Shown here in pieces: positions 37,539-47,570 of a stretch of DNA of 64,000 nt. The number at the start of each line of letters is the position of its first letter. The first letter of the stretch is position 1. Source of the stretch: Streptacidiphilus sp. P02-A3a. GTDB lineage: Bacteria; Actinomycetota; Actinomycetes; Streptomycetales; Streptomycetaceae. The notes under the pieces were generated by a model. The model made no database searches and had not been told where the DNA came from. It worked only from the letters and a program-made list of their open reading frames with translations. The DNA is taken from the NCBI RefSeq assembly GCF_014084105.1, contig NZ_CP048289.1, forward strand, positions 7,511,922-7,575,921, in the 5' to 3' direction. The position numbers and the translations under genes were made by a program.

Positions 37539-37657
37539 CCCGAGCTCCGGCAAGCACTGCCGAACCCGGACCGACCTGCGGCGACGGCTCATCCGACGGG
37601 CAGCCGACCCGATAGACCGGATGCGCTCGGTCTCCCGACGGTGTCTGATCGTGCGAC

Positions 37658-38433
37658 ATGACAATCGAGTTGGGCACTCCGCACGCCGACGGCCTGGGCC
37701 CCGCCGTGGACGCGCTGCGCGCGTGGCAGCGCGAGGGTTCGCTGATCCAGCTGCATCCGGGCGACCTGGGCTGGTTCTGGCGTTTCGGCACGGAGCGGAC
37801 GGCCGCCGCGGTCCGCACCTGGAGCCGGGACGGCCGGGTCCTCGCCGTCGGGCTGCTGGACGGCGAGGACCTGCTGCGGCTGACCATCGCTCCGGACGCG
37901 CGCCGGGACGGGGAGTTGACGCGGCGTCTGGCCGCGGACCTCACCGCCCCGGAGGCCGGTGTGCTGCCCCCCGGCCGGGTCTTCCTCGAAGCCCCCATGG
38001 ACGCCCTGCTCCAGGACCGGCTCCAGGCCGACGGCTGGACCCCGGACGAGCGCTGGACGCCCCTCCGCCGCGACCTCACCGAGCCGGTGGAGGTCCCGGA
38101 GGGCTGCGCGTCGAGGTGGTCGGCCGCCAGCACGCGTCCGCCCGCGCCGCCGTCCAACGCGCCGCCGTCCAACGCGCCGCCTTCGACCGCTCGACCTTCT
38201 CCGAACACCCCGGAAGGCCGGGCCTCCTCGAACCCATGGGCGTCCACCACGACCACCGGGGCCGCGGCTACGGCCGCGCCATCACCGTCGCCGCCGCGGC
38301 CGCCCTCCAGGGCCTGGGGGCCTCCAGCGCCCTCGTCAACACTCCTGCCTCCCGCGCCGCCGCCGTCGCCACCTACCAGTCCGCCGGCTTCCACCTGTTG
38401 CCCGGTTCCCGCGACCTCGCCCGCAGCACCTGA
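37658..38433 (+). pseudogene. GNAT acetyltransferase pseudogene (frameshift)
   Basis: The N-terminal two-thirds (MTIELGTPHADG to LTEPVEV, through about 38095) and the C-terminal GNAT end (GVHHDHRGRGYGRAITVAAAAAL, acetyl-CoA-binding RGRGYG) lie in different frames, a one-base-deletion-type shift near 38090-38105. In addition, VQRAAVQRAA is a 15-bp tandem duplication at about 38141-38170, and about 30 residues usually present between STF and GRPGLLEPMG are missing. Sequencing error can explain the shift but hardly both other changes. Confidence 0.75.
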
Positions 38434-38636
38434 CCCGGGGGGCAGCGGCAGCGCGGCTTCGCACGACCGCCACGCGCCCGTAACACCAGTCCATTGACCC
38501 GCTCGACCGCGCTTGCGAGCATCGGAGCATGACCTCCTCCGCGACCTGTCCCGGCCGCCGCTAGGGCCGCCGCCGTCCGTGACGGCCCGGGCCACCGGCA
38601 CCACCGCCCTGGTACGCCGCCGACCGAGGACCGCCG

Positions 38637-39836
38637 ATGCCGCTCGCGCTGATCGCCACGCCCACTCCGCCGCCCACCCCCGACCTGCCGGACGGCGCCG
38701 CCGCCGTGCTCCGCGCCACCCTCCGGGGCGGGCCGCTGGCCCGTACCGCGATCAGCAGGGAGACCGGGCTGAGCCCGGCCGCCGTGTCCCGGCACACCGC
38801 CGAGCTGCTGGCGCTGGGCCTGGTCTACGAGCCGCCCGCGGCGCAGGCCGCGCCCCGGCCGGGACGCCCGCGCGTCCCGCTGGACATCGACACCGGCTAC
38901 CACCTGGCGGTAGGCGTCCACATCGCGGTGCCGCAGCTGACCTTCTCGCTGACCGACCTGCGCGGGCGGGTGGTCGCCCAGGAGCTGGCCCCGCGCCGGG
39001 CCGCCCCGGCCGAGGTGCTCCGGGACATCGCCGGATACCTGCCGGGCCTGCTGCGGCGGCACGCGGCCGACCGCTCGGTGCTCGGCCTGGGTGTGGTCAC
39101 CGGGGGCTGGGTGGACCCGGACTCCGGCACGGTGGTCGAGAACAGCGCGCTGGGCTGGCGGGACGTCCCGGTGCGGCGGCTGCTCGGGTCGGCCACCCGG
39201 CTGCCGATCCACGTCGAGGGGCACGCCCGGGCGCTGGCCCAGGCCGAGCTGCTGTTCGGCGCGGCCCGGGGCGGCGACCTGGTGCACCTGTTCGTCGGCA
39301 ATGCCGTGGACGCCGCCATCGCCGCCGGCGGGACCCTGCTGCGCGGACGCCGCAACGGCGCGGGCGGCATCGCCCACCTGCCGGTGCCGGGCTCGACCGC
39401 CGCCTGCCCGTGCGGCGGCACCGGCTGCCTGCAGGCCACCGTCTCCGACCGGGTCTTCGCCGAGCGCGCGACCGCGCAGGGGGTGGTCCCGCGACCGGAG
39501 ATCGGCCTGCTGCTGGCCGCCGCGCGCCGGGGCGACCCGCGGGCGCTGGAGCTCTGCCGGGAGCGGCTGCGGCTGATCGCCCCGGCCGTGGCGCTGCTGC
39601 TGGACATGATCAGCCCGGAGGTGCTGGTGGTCACCGACGCGGTCACCCTGTACCTGCCCGAGCTGCTGCCGTTCCTGCACCAGCGGATCGCCGAGCGGAC
39701 CAGGCAGGCACCGGAGCAGCTGGTCCGGCCCAGTTCCTTCGGCCCGCAGGTGCTGGCGGTGGCCGCCGGTACGCCGGTGCTGGCCGCCGTGCACCGCGAT
39801 CCACTGGCGCTGCGCACCGCCGGAATGCGCGGATGA
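38637..39836 (+). CDS. ROK-family transcriptional regulator, 399 aa
   Basis: An N-terminal winged HTH (LARTAISRETGLSPAAVSRHTAELLALGLV, about 35-65) is followed by a ROK domain with ATP/sugar-fold elements (DTGYHLAVGVHI, LGLGVVTGGWVDPD) and the zinc motif CPCGGTGCLQ (about 257-266). ATG at 38637 with GAGGA at 7 bases. It precedes the organosulfur operon in the same direction, so it may control it. The inducer cannot be told. Confidence 0.85.
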   Translation: MPLALIATPTPPPTPDLPDGAAAVLRATLRGGPLARTAISRETGLSPAAVSRHTAELLALGLVYEPPAAQAAPRPGRPRVPLDIDTGYHLAVGVHIAVPQLTFSLTDLRGRVVAQELAPRRAAPAEVLRDIAGYLPGLLRRHAADRSVLGLGVVTGGWVDPDSGTVVENSALGWRDVPVRRLLGSATRLPIHVEGHARALAQAELLFGAARGGDLVHLFVGNAVDAAIAAGGTLLRGRRNGAGGIAHLPVPGSTAACPCGGTGCLQATVSDRVFAERATAQGVVPRPEIGLLLAAARRGDPRALELCRERLRLIAPAVALLLDMISPEVLVVTDAVTLYLPELLPFLHQRIAERTRQAPEQLVRPSSFGPQVLAVAAGTPVLAAVHRDPLALRTAGMRG

Positions 39837-39910
39837 CACCCGGCGGGAGCATTACTTCCACCGCGTCGGAAACCATTGCCGGGCCAGCGGCCGACCAGCA
39901 GACTGAGGAC

Positions 39911-40018
39911 ATGGAGACACAGCGGGAAGCGACGATCCGGGAGGCCGCGGGGCGGCACCCGGTGAACGTGTTCCAGCTGCACCACTTCGCCGGACTGGGC
40001 TGTTCCCACTCCCGCTGA
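39911..40018 (+). CDS. Possible leader peptide upstream of the organosulfur operon, 35 aa
   Basis: ATG at 39911, stop at 40018, encoding a peptide that ends GLGCSHSR. The ribosome site is weak (GAGG only two bases from the ATG). A single late Cys before a sulfur-uptake operon would suit a cysteine-responsive attenuator, but the family pattern of known actinobacterial Cys leader peptides is not visible. The frame also continues upstream to 39832, so it may simply be chance. The rest of 39837-40232 shows no other gene. Confidence 0.25.
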   Translation: METQREATIREAAGRHPVNVFQLHHFAGLGCSHSR

Positions 40019-40232
40019 CGGCTGACGCCGCCCTGCCCGTGTACCTGCCGGGACGCCGCACCACCTGACACCGCGCCAGCTGGCACCGCACCTCCCTGAC
40101 ACCGCCACCGCTGTGGGCCGGGCCGCCGCGCCACGCCGCGATTCCGTCCTGCCCCGATCCCGCCGCGCCCAGAATCCGCCGCGCACGCCGGTGCCGTCCG
40201 CACCCGCGTCCAGCCACCCGGAGAGCTTCCGC

Positions 40233-41573
40233 ATGTCCTCAGCACGCAGGCAACTGCACCTCAACCTGTTCCTCATGGGCGTGGGCCACCACGAAGCCGC
40301 CTGGCGGCACCCGCGTACCGACCCGTCCCGGCTGTCCGACATCCGGTACTTCCAGGAGCTCGCCGCGACCGCCGAGGCGGCGGCGTTCGACTCGGTGTTC
40401 CTGGCCGACGGCGTCGAGGGGCCGACGCCCGGGGCCAACGCCTGGGTCAGCCACTTCGAGCCGTTCACGCTGCTGTCGGCGCTGGCGGTGAGCACCGAGC
40501 GGATCGGCCTGATCGGGACGGTCTCCACCGGCTTCACCGAGCCCTACAACCTGGCCCGGCAGTTCGCCTCGCTGGACCACCTCAGCCGGGGGCGGGCCGG
40601 GTGGAACATCGTCACCTCGGCCGGTGACCGGGCGGCGCGCAACTTCGGCCGCGACCGGAACCAGGATCACGCCACCCGCTACCGGCGGGCCGCCGAGTAC
40701 CTGGAGGTGGTCGGCAGCCTGTGGGACAGCTGGGAGGACGACGCCCTGCTGCTCGACCGGGTGGCGGGCCGGGTGACCGCCCCGGACAAACTGCACGAGA
40801 TCGACCACCGGGGCGAGCACTTCCAGGTGCTCGGGCCGCTGAACATCCCGCGCGGCCCGCAGGGGCATCCGCTGCTGGTACAGGCCGGATCGTCGGAGGA
40901 CGGCCGGGACTTCGCGGCCCGCCACGCCGAGGCGGTGTTCACCGCGCAGCAGACCCTGGAGGAGGGGCAGGCGTTCTACCGCGACCTCAAGCGCCGCGCG
41001 GCGGCGCTCGGACGCGACCCCGGCGGGGTGGTGGTGCTGCCCGGGATCGTCCCGGTGCTGGGCTCCACCGAGGCCGAGGCCAAGGCGCTGGACCAGGAGC
41101 TGGACCTCCTGATCGACCCGTCCCGGGCGGTGGGCACGCTGTCCACCCTGCTCGGGGTGGACCTGCGCGACCACCCGCTGGACGCGCCGCTGCCGCCGCT
41201 GCCCCCGGTCGCCGCCATCAACGGCGCCAAGAGCCGGTTCGAGCTGGTCCGGGACCTGGCCGAGCGGGACGGCCTGACGCTGCGGCAGCTCATCGGCCGG
41301 CTCGGCGGCGGGCGCGGGCACCAGGTCCTCGCCGGGACGCCGGAGCAGGTCGCCGACCACATCGAGCTGTGGTTCGGCCAGGGCGCCGCCGACGGCTTCA
41401 ACGTGATGCCGCCGATCCTGCCCGAGGGCCTGGACCTGTTCACCGAGCACGTCGTGCCGCTGCTGCGCGAGCGCGGCCTGTTCCGGCACGAGTACCAGGG
41501 CACGACCCTGCGCGAGCACTACGGCCTGCCGCGCCCCGCGAACCGCTACACGGACCGCTACCCGAACCGCTAG
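40233..41573 (+). CDS. Flavin-dependent LLM-class monooxygenase (NtaA/SnaA/DszA type), 446 aa
   Basis: Uses reduced FMN and oxygen to oxidise an organosulfur or related substrate. Signature parts: QLHLNLFLMGVGHHEAAWRHP, LADGVEGPTPG, LGTVSTGFTEPYNLARQFASLDHLSRGRAGWN-type segment (40500s), HRGEHFQVLGPLNIPRGPQGHPLLVQAGSS and AGTPEQVADHIELW. ATG at 40233 with GGAGAG. First gene of the operon with transporter and TauD-like dioxygenase. The substrate is inferred from context: sulfonate, sulfone or similar. Confidence 0.85.
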   Translation: MSSARRQLHLNLFLMGVGHHEAAWRHPRTDPSRLSDIRYFQELAATAEAAAFDSVFLADGVEGPTPGANAWVSHFEPFTLLSALAVSTERIGLIGTVSTGFTEPYNLARQFASLDHLSRGRAGWNIVTSAGDRAARNFGRDRNQDHATRYRRAAEYLEVVGSLWDSWEDDALLLDRVAGRVTAPDKLHEIDHRGEHFQVLGPLNIPRGPQGHPLLVQAGSSEDGRDFAARHAEAVFTAQQTLEEGQAFYRDLKRRAAALGRDPGGVVVLPGIVPVLGSTEAEAKALDQELDLLIDPSRAVGTLSTLLGVDLRDHPLDAPLPPLPPVAAINGAKSRFELVRDLAERDGLTLRQLIGRLGGGRGHQVLAGTPEQVADHIELWFGQGAADGFNVMPPILPEGLDLFTEHVVPLLRERGLFRHEYQGTTLREHYGLPRPANRYTDRYPNR

Positions 41574-41654
41574 TCGAACCGCCGGGCGAACCCGCCAGGC
41601 AACGCAGTCCCGCGCACCACCGACCCGGCGCCACACCGACCCTGAGGATCCACG

Positions 41655-42719
41655 ATGCCCGACACCGCACCGCCCGCCGCCACCGCCCGGACCGCCCGCC
41701 GACTCCTGCTGCTGCCGCTGCTGCTCGCGCTGCTCCCGCTGGCCAGCGCCTGCGGCGGCAGCGCCGACGCCAGCACCGGCGGCGGCAGCGCGCAGGCCGG
41801 GGAGGTCACCCTGCGCATCGGCGACCAGGGCAAGGACGTGGAGACCCTGCTCCAGGTCTCCGGCGAGCTCAAGAACCTTCCCTACAAGGTCGTGTTCGAC
41901 CAGTTCAACAGCGGTCCGCTGGTCAACCAGGCGTTCGTGGCCGGGGACATCGACTTCGGCATCATGGGCGACACCCCGGCGATCTACGCGGCCGCCGCCG
42001 GACTGCCGGTGGACGTGGTCGGGGCCAGCCACACGGTCGGCGTCGGCTACACCCTGCTGGCCCGCGCCGGCTCCGGCATCCACAGTGTCGCCGACCTGAA
42101 GGGCCACAAGGTCGCCTACTCCAAGGGCACGGCCAACCAGGGCTTCCTGATCCAGGCGCTGGCGACGGCCGGGCTCAAGCAGCAGGACATCACCCCGGTC
42201 GACGTACCGCTGCAGAACGTCGGCGAGGTGCTGGAGTCCGGCACCGTGGACGCCGCCACCGTCGCCGCCCAGGACCTCGTCAACTACACCGCCGCGCACC
42301 CGGACGCGGTGAAGGTGATCACCGGCTCGCAGGTGTCCTCCGGCTACAGCTTCTGGCTGGCCAGCCACAAGGCGCTGGCGAACCCGGCCGAGCGGGCCGA
42401 CCTGGAGGACCTGCTGGGCCGCATCGTCAAGGCCACCGCCTGGACCACGGCCCATCCGGACGCCTGGATCAACGCCTACTACGTCGGGGTCGACAAGCAG
42501 TCCCCGGCCGTCGGCAAGGAGATCTGGCAGATCTCCGGCGAGACCACCTTCGTCCCGCTCGACCGGACCGTGGTCGACGCCCAGCAGCGGCAGGCCGACC
42601 TGTTCCTGGCCAACGGCCAGGTCCCCGGGAAGGTCGACGTCACCGGCGAGTTCCCGGCCGACGTGGTGCGGGACTTCGGCGCGGTGGTCACCAGGAACCA
42701 GGTCGCCGAGCACCAGTAG
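41655..42719 (+). CDS. Aliphatic sulfonate-type ABC transporter solute-binding lipoprotein, 354 aa
   Basis: Lipoprotein signal with lipobox LASAC (about 29-33) after a Leu-rich stretch. The mature part matches SsuA/TauA-like proteins: LRIGDQGKDVETLLQVSG, FNSGPLVNQAFVAGDIDFGIMGDTPAIYA, KGHKVAYSKGTANQGFL. It captures substrate outside the membrane for the permease and ATPase downstream. The stop codon is followed by repeated GAGCACCAGTAGCC units. Confidence 0.85.
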   Translation: MPDTAPPAATARTARRLLLLPLLLALLPLASACGGSADASTGGGSAQAGEVTLRIGDQGKDVETLLQVSGELKNLPYKVVFDQFNSGPLVNQAFVAGDIDFGIMGDTPAIYAAAAGLPVDVVGASHTVGVGYTLLARAGSGIHSVADLKGHKVAYSKGTANQGFLIQALATAGLKQQDITPVDVPLQNVGEVLESGTVDAATVAAQDLVNYTAAHPDAVKVITGSQVSSGYSFWLASHKALANPAERADLEDLLGRIVKATAWTTAHPDAWINAYYVGVDKQSPAVGKEIWQISGETTFVPLDRTVVDAQQRQADLFLANGQVPGKVDVTGEFPADVVRDFGAVVTRNQVAEHQ

Positions 42720-42828
42720 CCGAGCACCAGTAGCCGAGCACCGGCGGTCGCCGGGCACCAGCCAGTCGAGCACCAGTCAGTCGTCAACCAGTCAGTCGTC
42801 AACCAGCAAACCAGCGAACGACCTTGAG
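42705..42828. repeat. Short tandem repeats after the solute-binding protein gene
   Basis: GAGCACCAGTAGCC-type units appear two to three times and CAGTCAGTCGTCAAC twice in about 120 bases, covering the stop codon of the binding-protein gene and the leader of the dioxygenase gene. Confidence 0.6.
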
Positions 42829-42840
42829 AGGAACCCCGTC

Positions 42841-43791
42841 ATGACCAGGATCACCGTCCGTCCGGTCGCCGGGCACATCGGCGCCGACATCGGCAACGTC
42901 GACCTCGCCCAGCCGCTCACCGACTCCGACCTGCGGACCGTCAAGGAGGCCCTGCACCGGCACAAGGTGGTGTTCTTCCGGGGCCAGGCCCTGGACCACG
43001 CCGCCCAGATCGCCTTCGCCCGCCAGTTCGGCGAGTTGACCTACGCCCACCCGCACGACGACGCGCCGCCGGAGGACCACCCGGAGATCTTCACCATCGA
43101 CCCGGCCCGCTTCGAGCAGCGCTACGGCGCCGACTTCGTCGCCGAGTACCGGAAGCGCCAGTACAGCTACTTCGACGGCTGGCACACCGACGTCACCGCG
43201 GCGGTCAACCCGCCCGCCGGATCGATCCTGCGCGCCGAGCGGGTACCGGAGTTCGGCGGGGACACCACCTGGACCAACCTGGTCGCCGCCTACCAGGGGC
43301 TGTCCGCGCCGCTGCGGGCGTTCGTGGACACGCTGCGGGCCGAGCACCGCTACGGCGGCAGCCGCAGGGTCGAGGGCGACAGCGAGTACGCCAGGCGGAT
43401 CAACGACAACCTGCTGGTGGCGGTGCACCCGGTGGTCCGGGTGCACCCGGAGACCGGTGAGCGGGCGCTGTTCGTCAACCCCGGCTTCACCAGCCACATC
43501 GTGGACGTCCACCCCAGCGAGAGCAAGCGGCTGCTGGAGCTGCTCTACGCCGAGATCACCCGGCCCGAGTACACCGTCCGGTTCCGCTGGGAGCCCGGGC
43601 ACGTGGCCTTCTGGGACAACCGGGCCACCGCCCACCTCGCCCCGCGCGACCTGGCGCACCTGGACGTGGAGCGGCGGCTGCACCGGGTCACCCTGATCGG
43701 CGACATCCCGGTCGGCCCCGACGGCAGGCCCTCCGAGCTGCTCTCCGGCCGACCCTTCACCGCCGACCACCGCGTCGTCACCAACGCCTGA
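42841..43791 (+). CDS. TauD/TfdA-family alpha-ketoglutarate-dependent dioxygenase, 316 aa
   Basis: Releases sulfite from taurine or related sulfonates, or cleaves a similar substrate. Iron ligands WHTD (His and Asp) and the distal His in [10 protein letters not shown], with the 2-oxoglutarate-binding [11 protein letters not shown] at the C-terminus. ATG at 42841. It lies inside the ABC transporter operon, supporting sulfonate use. Confidence 0.88.
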   Translation: MTRITVRPVAGHIGADIGNVDLAQPLTDSDLRTVKEALHRHKVVFFRGQALDHAAQIAFARQFGELTYAHPHDDAPPEDHPEIFTIDPARFEQRYGADFVAEYRKRQYSYFDGWHTDVTAAVNPPAGSILRAERVPEFGGDTTWTNLVAAYQGLSAPLRAFVDTLRAEHRYGGSRRVEGDSEYARRINDNLLVAVHPVVRVHPETGERALFVNPGFTSHIVDVHPSESKRLLELLYAEITRPEYTVRFRWEPGHVAFWDNRATAHLAPRDLAHLDVERRLHRVTLIGDIPVGPDGRPSELLSGRPFTADHRVVTNA

Positions 43792-43823
43792 CGTTCCGTC
43801 AGCAATAGTCCGGAAGGAGCACC

Positions 43824-44696
43824 ATGGCGACCACCGCCGCACCCCCGACCACCGCCGCGCCCCCGGAGGAGGCCCGCGCGGCCGGGCCGCTGATCGACGC
43901 CTCGACGCTGAGCCGCCCGCGCCGCACCTGGGTGCCGCTGCCGCACTGGCTGCGCCGACTGGCCGGTCCGGCGCTGGTGGTGGTCGTCTGGCAGCTCCTG
44001 GGCGCCTTCGGCGAGATCAACCAGCAGATCCTGGCGACCCCGAGTCAGGTACTGTCCGCCGGTTGGCAGTTGACCCGGGACGGCGAGTTGGAGAGCAATC
44101 TGCTGGCCTCGCTCCAGCGGGTCGGCCTCGGGCTGCTGATCGGCGTCAGCGCGGGCATCGTGCTGGCCGTGGTCGCCGGGCTGTTCCGGCTCGGCGAGGA
44201 GCTGGTCGACTCGACCATGCAGATCGTCCGCTCGCTGCCGGTGCTGGGCCTGCTGCCGCTGGTGATCATCTGGTTCGGTGTGGGCGAGGCCCCCAAGATC
44301 GCCCTGGTGGCCTTCGCCTCCGCCTGCCCCGTCTACATCAACACCTACGCCGGGATCCGCGGCGTGGACAACCGGCTGGTGGAGTCGGGCCGGGTGGTGG
44401 GGCTCGGGCAGTGGGGGCTGATCCGGCACGTCATCCTGCCCGGCGCGGTGCCCGGCTTCCTGGTCGGCCTGCGGTTCGCGCTGACCAGCGCCTGGCTGGT
44501 GATCATCATCGCCGAGCAGTTGAACGCCACCAGCGGCATCGGCTACCTGATGAACCAGGCCCAGGCCTGGTACCGGACCGACATCATCGTCCTCGGACTG
44601 CTGATCTACGGGCTGCTCGGGCTGCTCGCCGACGCGGCGGTCCGCCTGCTGGAGCGCCGCCTGCTGGTCTGGCGCCACGGATTCAACGGAGCCTGA
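43824..44696 (+). CDS. ABC transporter permease, SsuC/TauC type, 290 aa
   Basis: Six-helix inner-membrane component. Hydrophobic segments include [13 protein letters not shown] and [22 protein letters not shown]. The EAA loop is seen as [26 protein letters not shown] at 43824; ribosome site GAAGGAG. The next gene follows 2 bases after the stop. Confidence 0.88.
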   Translation: MATTAAPPTTAAPPEEARAAGPLIDASTLSRPRRTWVPLPHWLRRLAGPALVVVVWQLLGAFGEINQQILATPSQVLSAGWQLTRDGELESNLLASLQRVGLGLLIGVSAGIVLAVVAGLFRLGEELVDSTMQIVRSLPVLGLLPLVIIWFGVGEAPKIALVAFASACPVYINTYAGIRGVDNRLVESGRVVGLGQWGLIRHVILPGAVPGFLVGLRFALTSAWLVIIIAEQLNATSGIGYLMNQAQAWYRTDIIVLGLLIYGLLGLLADAAVRLLERRLLVWRHGFNGA

Positions 44697-44698
44697 CC

Positions 44699-45436
44699 AT
44701 GACCGTCACCACCGCCCCCGACGCCGCTCCCGACCTGGCGGTCCGGGCCGCCGGGCTGCACCGCTCCTTCGACGGCCGCGAGGTGCTGGCCGGGATCGAC
44801 CTGGACATCCGCCGGGGTGAGTTCGTCGCGCTGCTGGGCCGCAGCGGCTCCGGCAAGAGCACCCTGCTGCGCGCCATGGCCGGGCTCGACCCGGACTTCA
44901 GCGGGCAGCTGCTGGTACCCGAGCGCCGCTCGGTGGTCTTCCAGGACCACCGGCTCCAGCCGTGGAAGCGGGTGCTCGACAACGTGGTGCTCGGGCTCCC
45001 CCGGGCCGGGGCCCGCGAGGCCGGGCTGACCGCGCTGGACGAGGTCGGCCTCGCCGAGCGGGCCCGGGACTGGCCGATCACCCTCTCCGGCGGCGAGGCC
45101 CAGCGTGCGGCGCTGGCCAGGGCCCTGGTCAGGGACCCGGAACTGCTGCTGCTGGACGAGCCCTTCGGCGCGCTGGACGCGCTGACCCGGATCCGGATGC
45201 ACGCGCTGCTGCGCGAGCTGTGCGCCCGCCACCGCCCGGCGGTGCTGCTGGTCACCCACGACGTGGACGAGGCGGTCGCGCTCGCCGACCGGGTGTTCGT
45301 GCTCACCGAGGGCCGCCTGGGGCCCGCGCACGCCACCACCCGTCCGGGGCTGCGCGAGGAACTGCTGGCCGAGCTCGGGGTGGTGGCGGAGGCCGCCGCC
45401 GAGCGCCACCCGCTCGGAGCAGGCCGGGCCGCCTGA
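44699..45436 (+). CDS. ABC transporter ATP-binding protein, SsuB/TauB type, 245 aa
   Basis: Walker [10 protein letters not shown] (about 48-56), Q-loop [12 protein letters not shown], signature [15 protein letters not shown], Walker [13 protein letters not shown] and the H-loop in [11 protein letters not shown]. It powers the permease. ATG at 44699 is two bases after the permease stop. Last gene of the operon, closed by a strong hairpin at 45467-45494. Confidence 0.92.
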   Translation: MTVTTAPDAAPDLAVRAAGLHRSFDGREVLAGIDLDIRRGEFVALLGRSGSGKSTLLRAMAGLDPDFSGQLLVPERRSVVFQDHRLQPWKRVLDNVVLGLPRAGAREAGLTALDEVGLAERARDWPITLSGGEAQRAALARALVRDPELLLLDEPFGALDALTRIRMHALLRELCARHRPAVLLVTHDVDEAVALADRVFVLTEGRLGPAHATTRPGLREELLAELGVVAEAAAERHPLGAGRAA

Positions 45437-45466
45437 TCGGAGGAGACCGGCTCACCCGGACGGGCG

Positions 45467-45494
45467 AGGGCCCCGCGCACCGGCGCGGGGCCCT
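45467..45494. terminator. Bidirectional hairpin terminator
   Basis: AGGGCCCCGCGC pairs perfectly with GCGCGGGGCCCT (12 bp, 4-base loop) between the convergent ABC operon and the DUF3710 gene. Confidence 0.8.
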
Positions 45495-45508
45495 CACAGG
45501 TCCGACCG

Positions 45509-46330
45509 TCAGCGGATCTCGGTGATCTCCGGACCGCGGTCGAACGGGTTCAGCGGGTCGCCACCGAAGCGGTTCTCCTCCGCGGCGGCCTGCTGCGGCA
45601 GGCCGTCGGCCACCATCTGGGCGTCCTCCGGCAGCTTCAGCACGATCGGGTCGCGCGGGGCCATCGGCACGTCGCCGCGGACCACCACGGTCTCCCGGAA
45701 GACCTTCTCCAGCACCTCGGCCGCCTCCGGCTGCACCGCGGCCTGCCCGGAGATCACCCCGCGCAGGAACCAGCGCGGCCCGTCGCAGCCCACGAAGCGC
45801 ACCAGCTGGACGCCGTGGGTGCCGTCCGGGAGCTGCACCGGGACCTGGGCGCGCAGCCCCCAGCCCAGCGGGCCCTCCTCGGTGTCGACGATGCCACCCT
45901 GCTGGGTGATCCCCGAGGCGATCTCGTTGCGGACCTCGCCCCAGATGCCCTCGGACTTGGGTGCCGCGAACGCCTGCAGCTGGATGGCGCTGCTGCCCAG
46001 CACCAGCGTGGCCGCGACGATCGAGTCGCCCGCGACCTCGACCCGCAGCTCCATGCCCTCCACGCCCGGCACGAGCAGACCACCGAGGTCCACCCGGCCC
46101 TCCGCGGCGTTCTCCACCTCGGTGGAGTCCCAGGGGCCGTCGGGGCGCGGCGCGGGCGGCAGTGCCGTCCACTCCTCCTCGGCGTCGTCCTCCTTCTCGG
46201 AGCCGACACCGGCGATGTCCTCGCTGTCTGCGGAACCCGCCACGCCGTCCTCGTCCAGGGCGTCCTGGTCAAGGCCGTCGTGCTGATCGACAGCGTCCTC
46301 GCTCTTGGCGCGACGACGGAACACGGTCAC
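45509..46330 (-). CDS. DUF3710 domain protein, 273 aa
   Basis: Conserved in actinobacteria next to dut; function unknown. An acidic low-complexity N-terminal region (about 1-55, many Asp/Glu) is followed by the DUF3710 core: [48 protein letters not shown]. The GTG at 46330 overlaps the dut stop (GTGA), so it is coupled to dut. Confidence 0.88.
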   Translation of the reverse strand: MTVFRRRAKSEDAVDQHDGLDQDALDEDGVAGSADSEDIAGVGSEKEDDAEEEWTALPPAPRPDGPWDSTEVENAAEGRVDLGGLLVPGVEGMELRVEVAGDSIVAATLVLGSSAIQLQAFAAPKSEGIWGEVRNEIASGITQQGGIVDTEEGPLGWGLRAQVPVQLPDGTHGVQLVRFVGCDGPRWFLRGVISGQAAVQPEAAEVLEKVFRETVVVRGDVPMAPRDPIVLKLPEDAQMVADGLPQQAAAEENRFGGDPLNPFDRGPEITEIR

Positions 46331-46848
46331 TGTCCTTCCCGGTCGGGTACCGATGAGATTTCCTGCCCGGCCGCCGGAATGCTAACCGCGCCATGGCCGC
46401 CCGTCGACCCGAAGCCTCCTGCGGCGCGCGCCGACCCCGGAAGTTCCTCCACTTCGTGGAAGCGGACCTTCTCGACCCGCTGGACGACCAGCTGGGCGAT
46501 CCGGTCCCCACGGCGGAAGACCACCCGCTCGCGCGGGTCGAGGTTGACGACGATCACCTTGATCTCACCACGGTACCCGGCATCGACCGTTCCAGGGGCA
46601 TTCACAAGGGCAAGACCGCAACGCAGTGCGAGGCCCGAACGCGGGTGCACGAAGGCCGCGTAGCCGTCCGGCAGCGCGATGGCCACCCCGGTCGGCAGCA
46701 CGGTCCGCTCGCCGGGCGCGAGCTCGGCGTCGATCGTGGTCCGCAGGTCAGCCCCGGCGTCGCCGGGGTGGGCGTAGCCGGGGGCGGGCAGCTCCGGGTC
46801 GAGCCGGCGCAGCAGCACGTCGACGGGGTGGTTCGGAGAGCTGGTCAC
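46327..46848 (-). CDS. dut: dUTP diphosphatase, 173 aa
   Basis: Hydrolyses dUTP to dUMP and pyrophosphate to keep uracil out of DNA. All five motifs are visible: [49 protein letters not shown] and [12 protein letters not shown] at the C-terminus. The GTG at 46848 overlaps the stop of the preceding thioesterase gene. Confidence 0.95.
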   Translation of the reverse strand: MTSSPNHPVDVLLRRLDPELPAPGYAHPGDAGADLRTTIDAELAPGERTVLPTGVAIALPDGYAAFVHPRSGLALRCGLALVNAPGTVDAGYRGEIKVIVVNLDPRERVVFRRGDRIAQLVVQRVEKVRFHEVEELPGSARAAGGFGSTGGHGAVSIPAAGQEISSVPDREGQ

Positions 46849-47483
46849 GGGTTCACCTCGAAGGCACGGGCACGCTTGAACAGGTCGGGGTTCTCCAGGG
46901 CCGCCTTGATGTCCTCGGGACGGCCGTGGGTGGTGAAGTGGTCCAGGGTGACCTGGAGGAACAGCGCCCGGGCGGCGACCGCCAGCGGCCCGTCGGGTGC
47001 GTCCAGACGGCCCTCGGCGCTGCAGTAGATCTTGCGTCCGCGCACCGCGTCGGCCCGGGCGTGGATGAACAGGGTCGAGCCCACCGGCACCGGGCGGCGG
47101 AAGTCGGTCTCCAGCCGGGCGGTGACCGAGGCGGTGTGCAGCAGCCAGTTCAGCGTGCCCAGGGACTCGTCCAGCGCGGTCACCAGCACCCCGCCGTGGG
47201 CCAGGCCGGGGCCGCCCTGGTGCGCGGCGCCGACGGTGAACTCGGCGAGGACCTCCACCCCGTCCCCGGCCCGGGCGACCAGGTGCAGGCCGTGCGGCTG
47301 GGTCGGGCCGCAGCCGAAACAGTGCTCGTAGTGCGGCTCGATCAGCTGACCGGCCGCGGGGGCCTCCGGGTGCCGCACCGGCGCGACGGCGCCGGGGGGC
47401 GGGGTGAGCGACGCGCGCTCGACGGGGCGCTCGGTGGAACGCTCGGTGGGGCGTTCCTCGGGGCGGGACGGGTGCTCGGTCAC
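46845..47483 (-). CDS. PaaI-family (hotdog) thioesterase, 212 aa
   Basis: Hydrolyses a CoA or ACP thioester; substrate unknown. Hotdog-fold elements: [36 protein letters not shown] and [22 protein letters not shown] segment. A Pro/Arg/Glu-rich N-terminal extension of about 45 residues is unusual. GTG at 47483. First gene of the leftward thioesterase-dut-DUF3710 unit with GTGA overlaps. Confidence 0.8.
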   Translation of the reverse strand: MTEHPSRPEERPTERSTERPVERASLTPPPGAVAPVRHPEAPAAGQLIEPHYEHCFGCGPTQPHGLHLVARAGDGVEVLAEFTVGAAHQGGPGLAHGGVLVTALDESLGTLNWLLHTASVTARLETDFRRPVPVGSTLFIHARADAVRGRKIYCSAEGRLDAPDGPLAVAARALFLQVTLDHFTTHGRPEDIKAALENPDLFKRARAFEVNP

Positions 47484-47570
47484 GCCCGCGACCTTACAGA
47501 ATCCGGCCGAACACGCCGAACCGGCAACCCCGTGCGGAGGCTCCCAGGTTCCGCGTCCACAATGGGGTCC

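Noticed and set aside
37390-38604. Long open frame on the minus strand (404 codons)
   Set aside because: Shadow of the amidase and GNAT coding regions in very GC-rich DNA; Arg/Ser/Gly-rich with no domain.
38513-40018. Long plus-strand frame of 501 codons
   Set aside because: Overlaps the ROK gene in another frame and is Ala/Arg/Gly-rich. Only its last 35 codons were considered, as a possible leader peptide.
40239-42773. Long minus-strand frame of 844 codons
   Set aside because: Antisense to the monooxygenase and binding-protein genes; low-complexity Val/Gly/Asp/Arg composition typical of a shadow.
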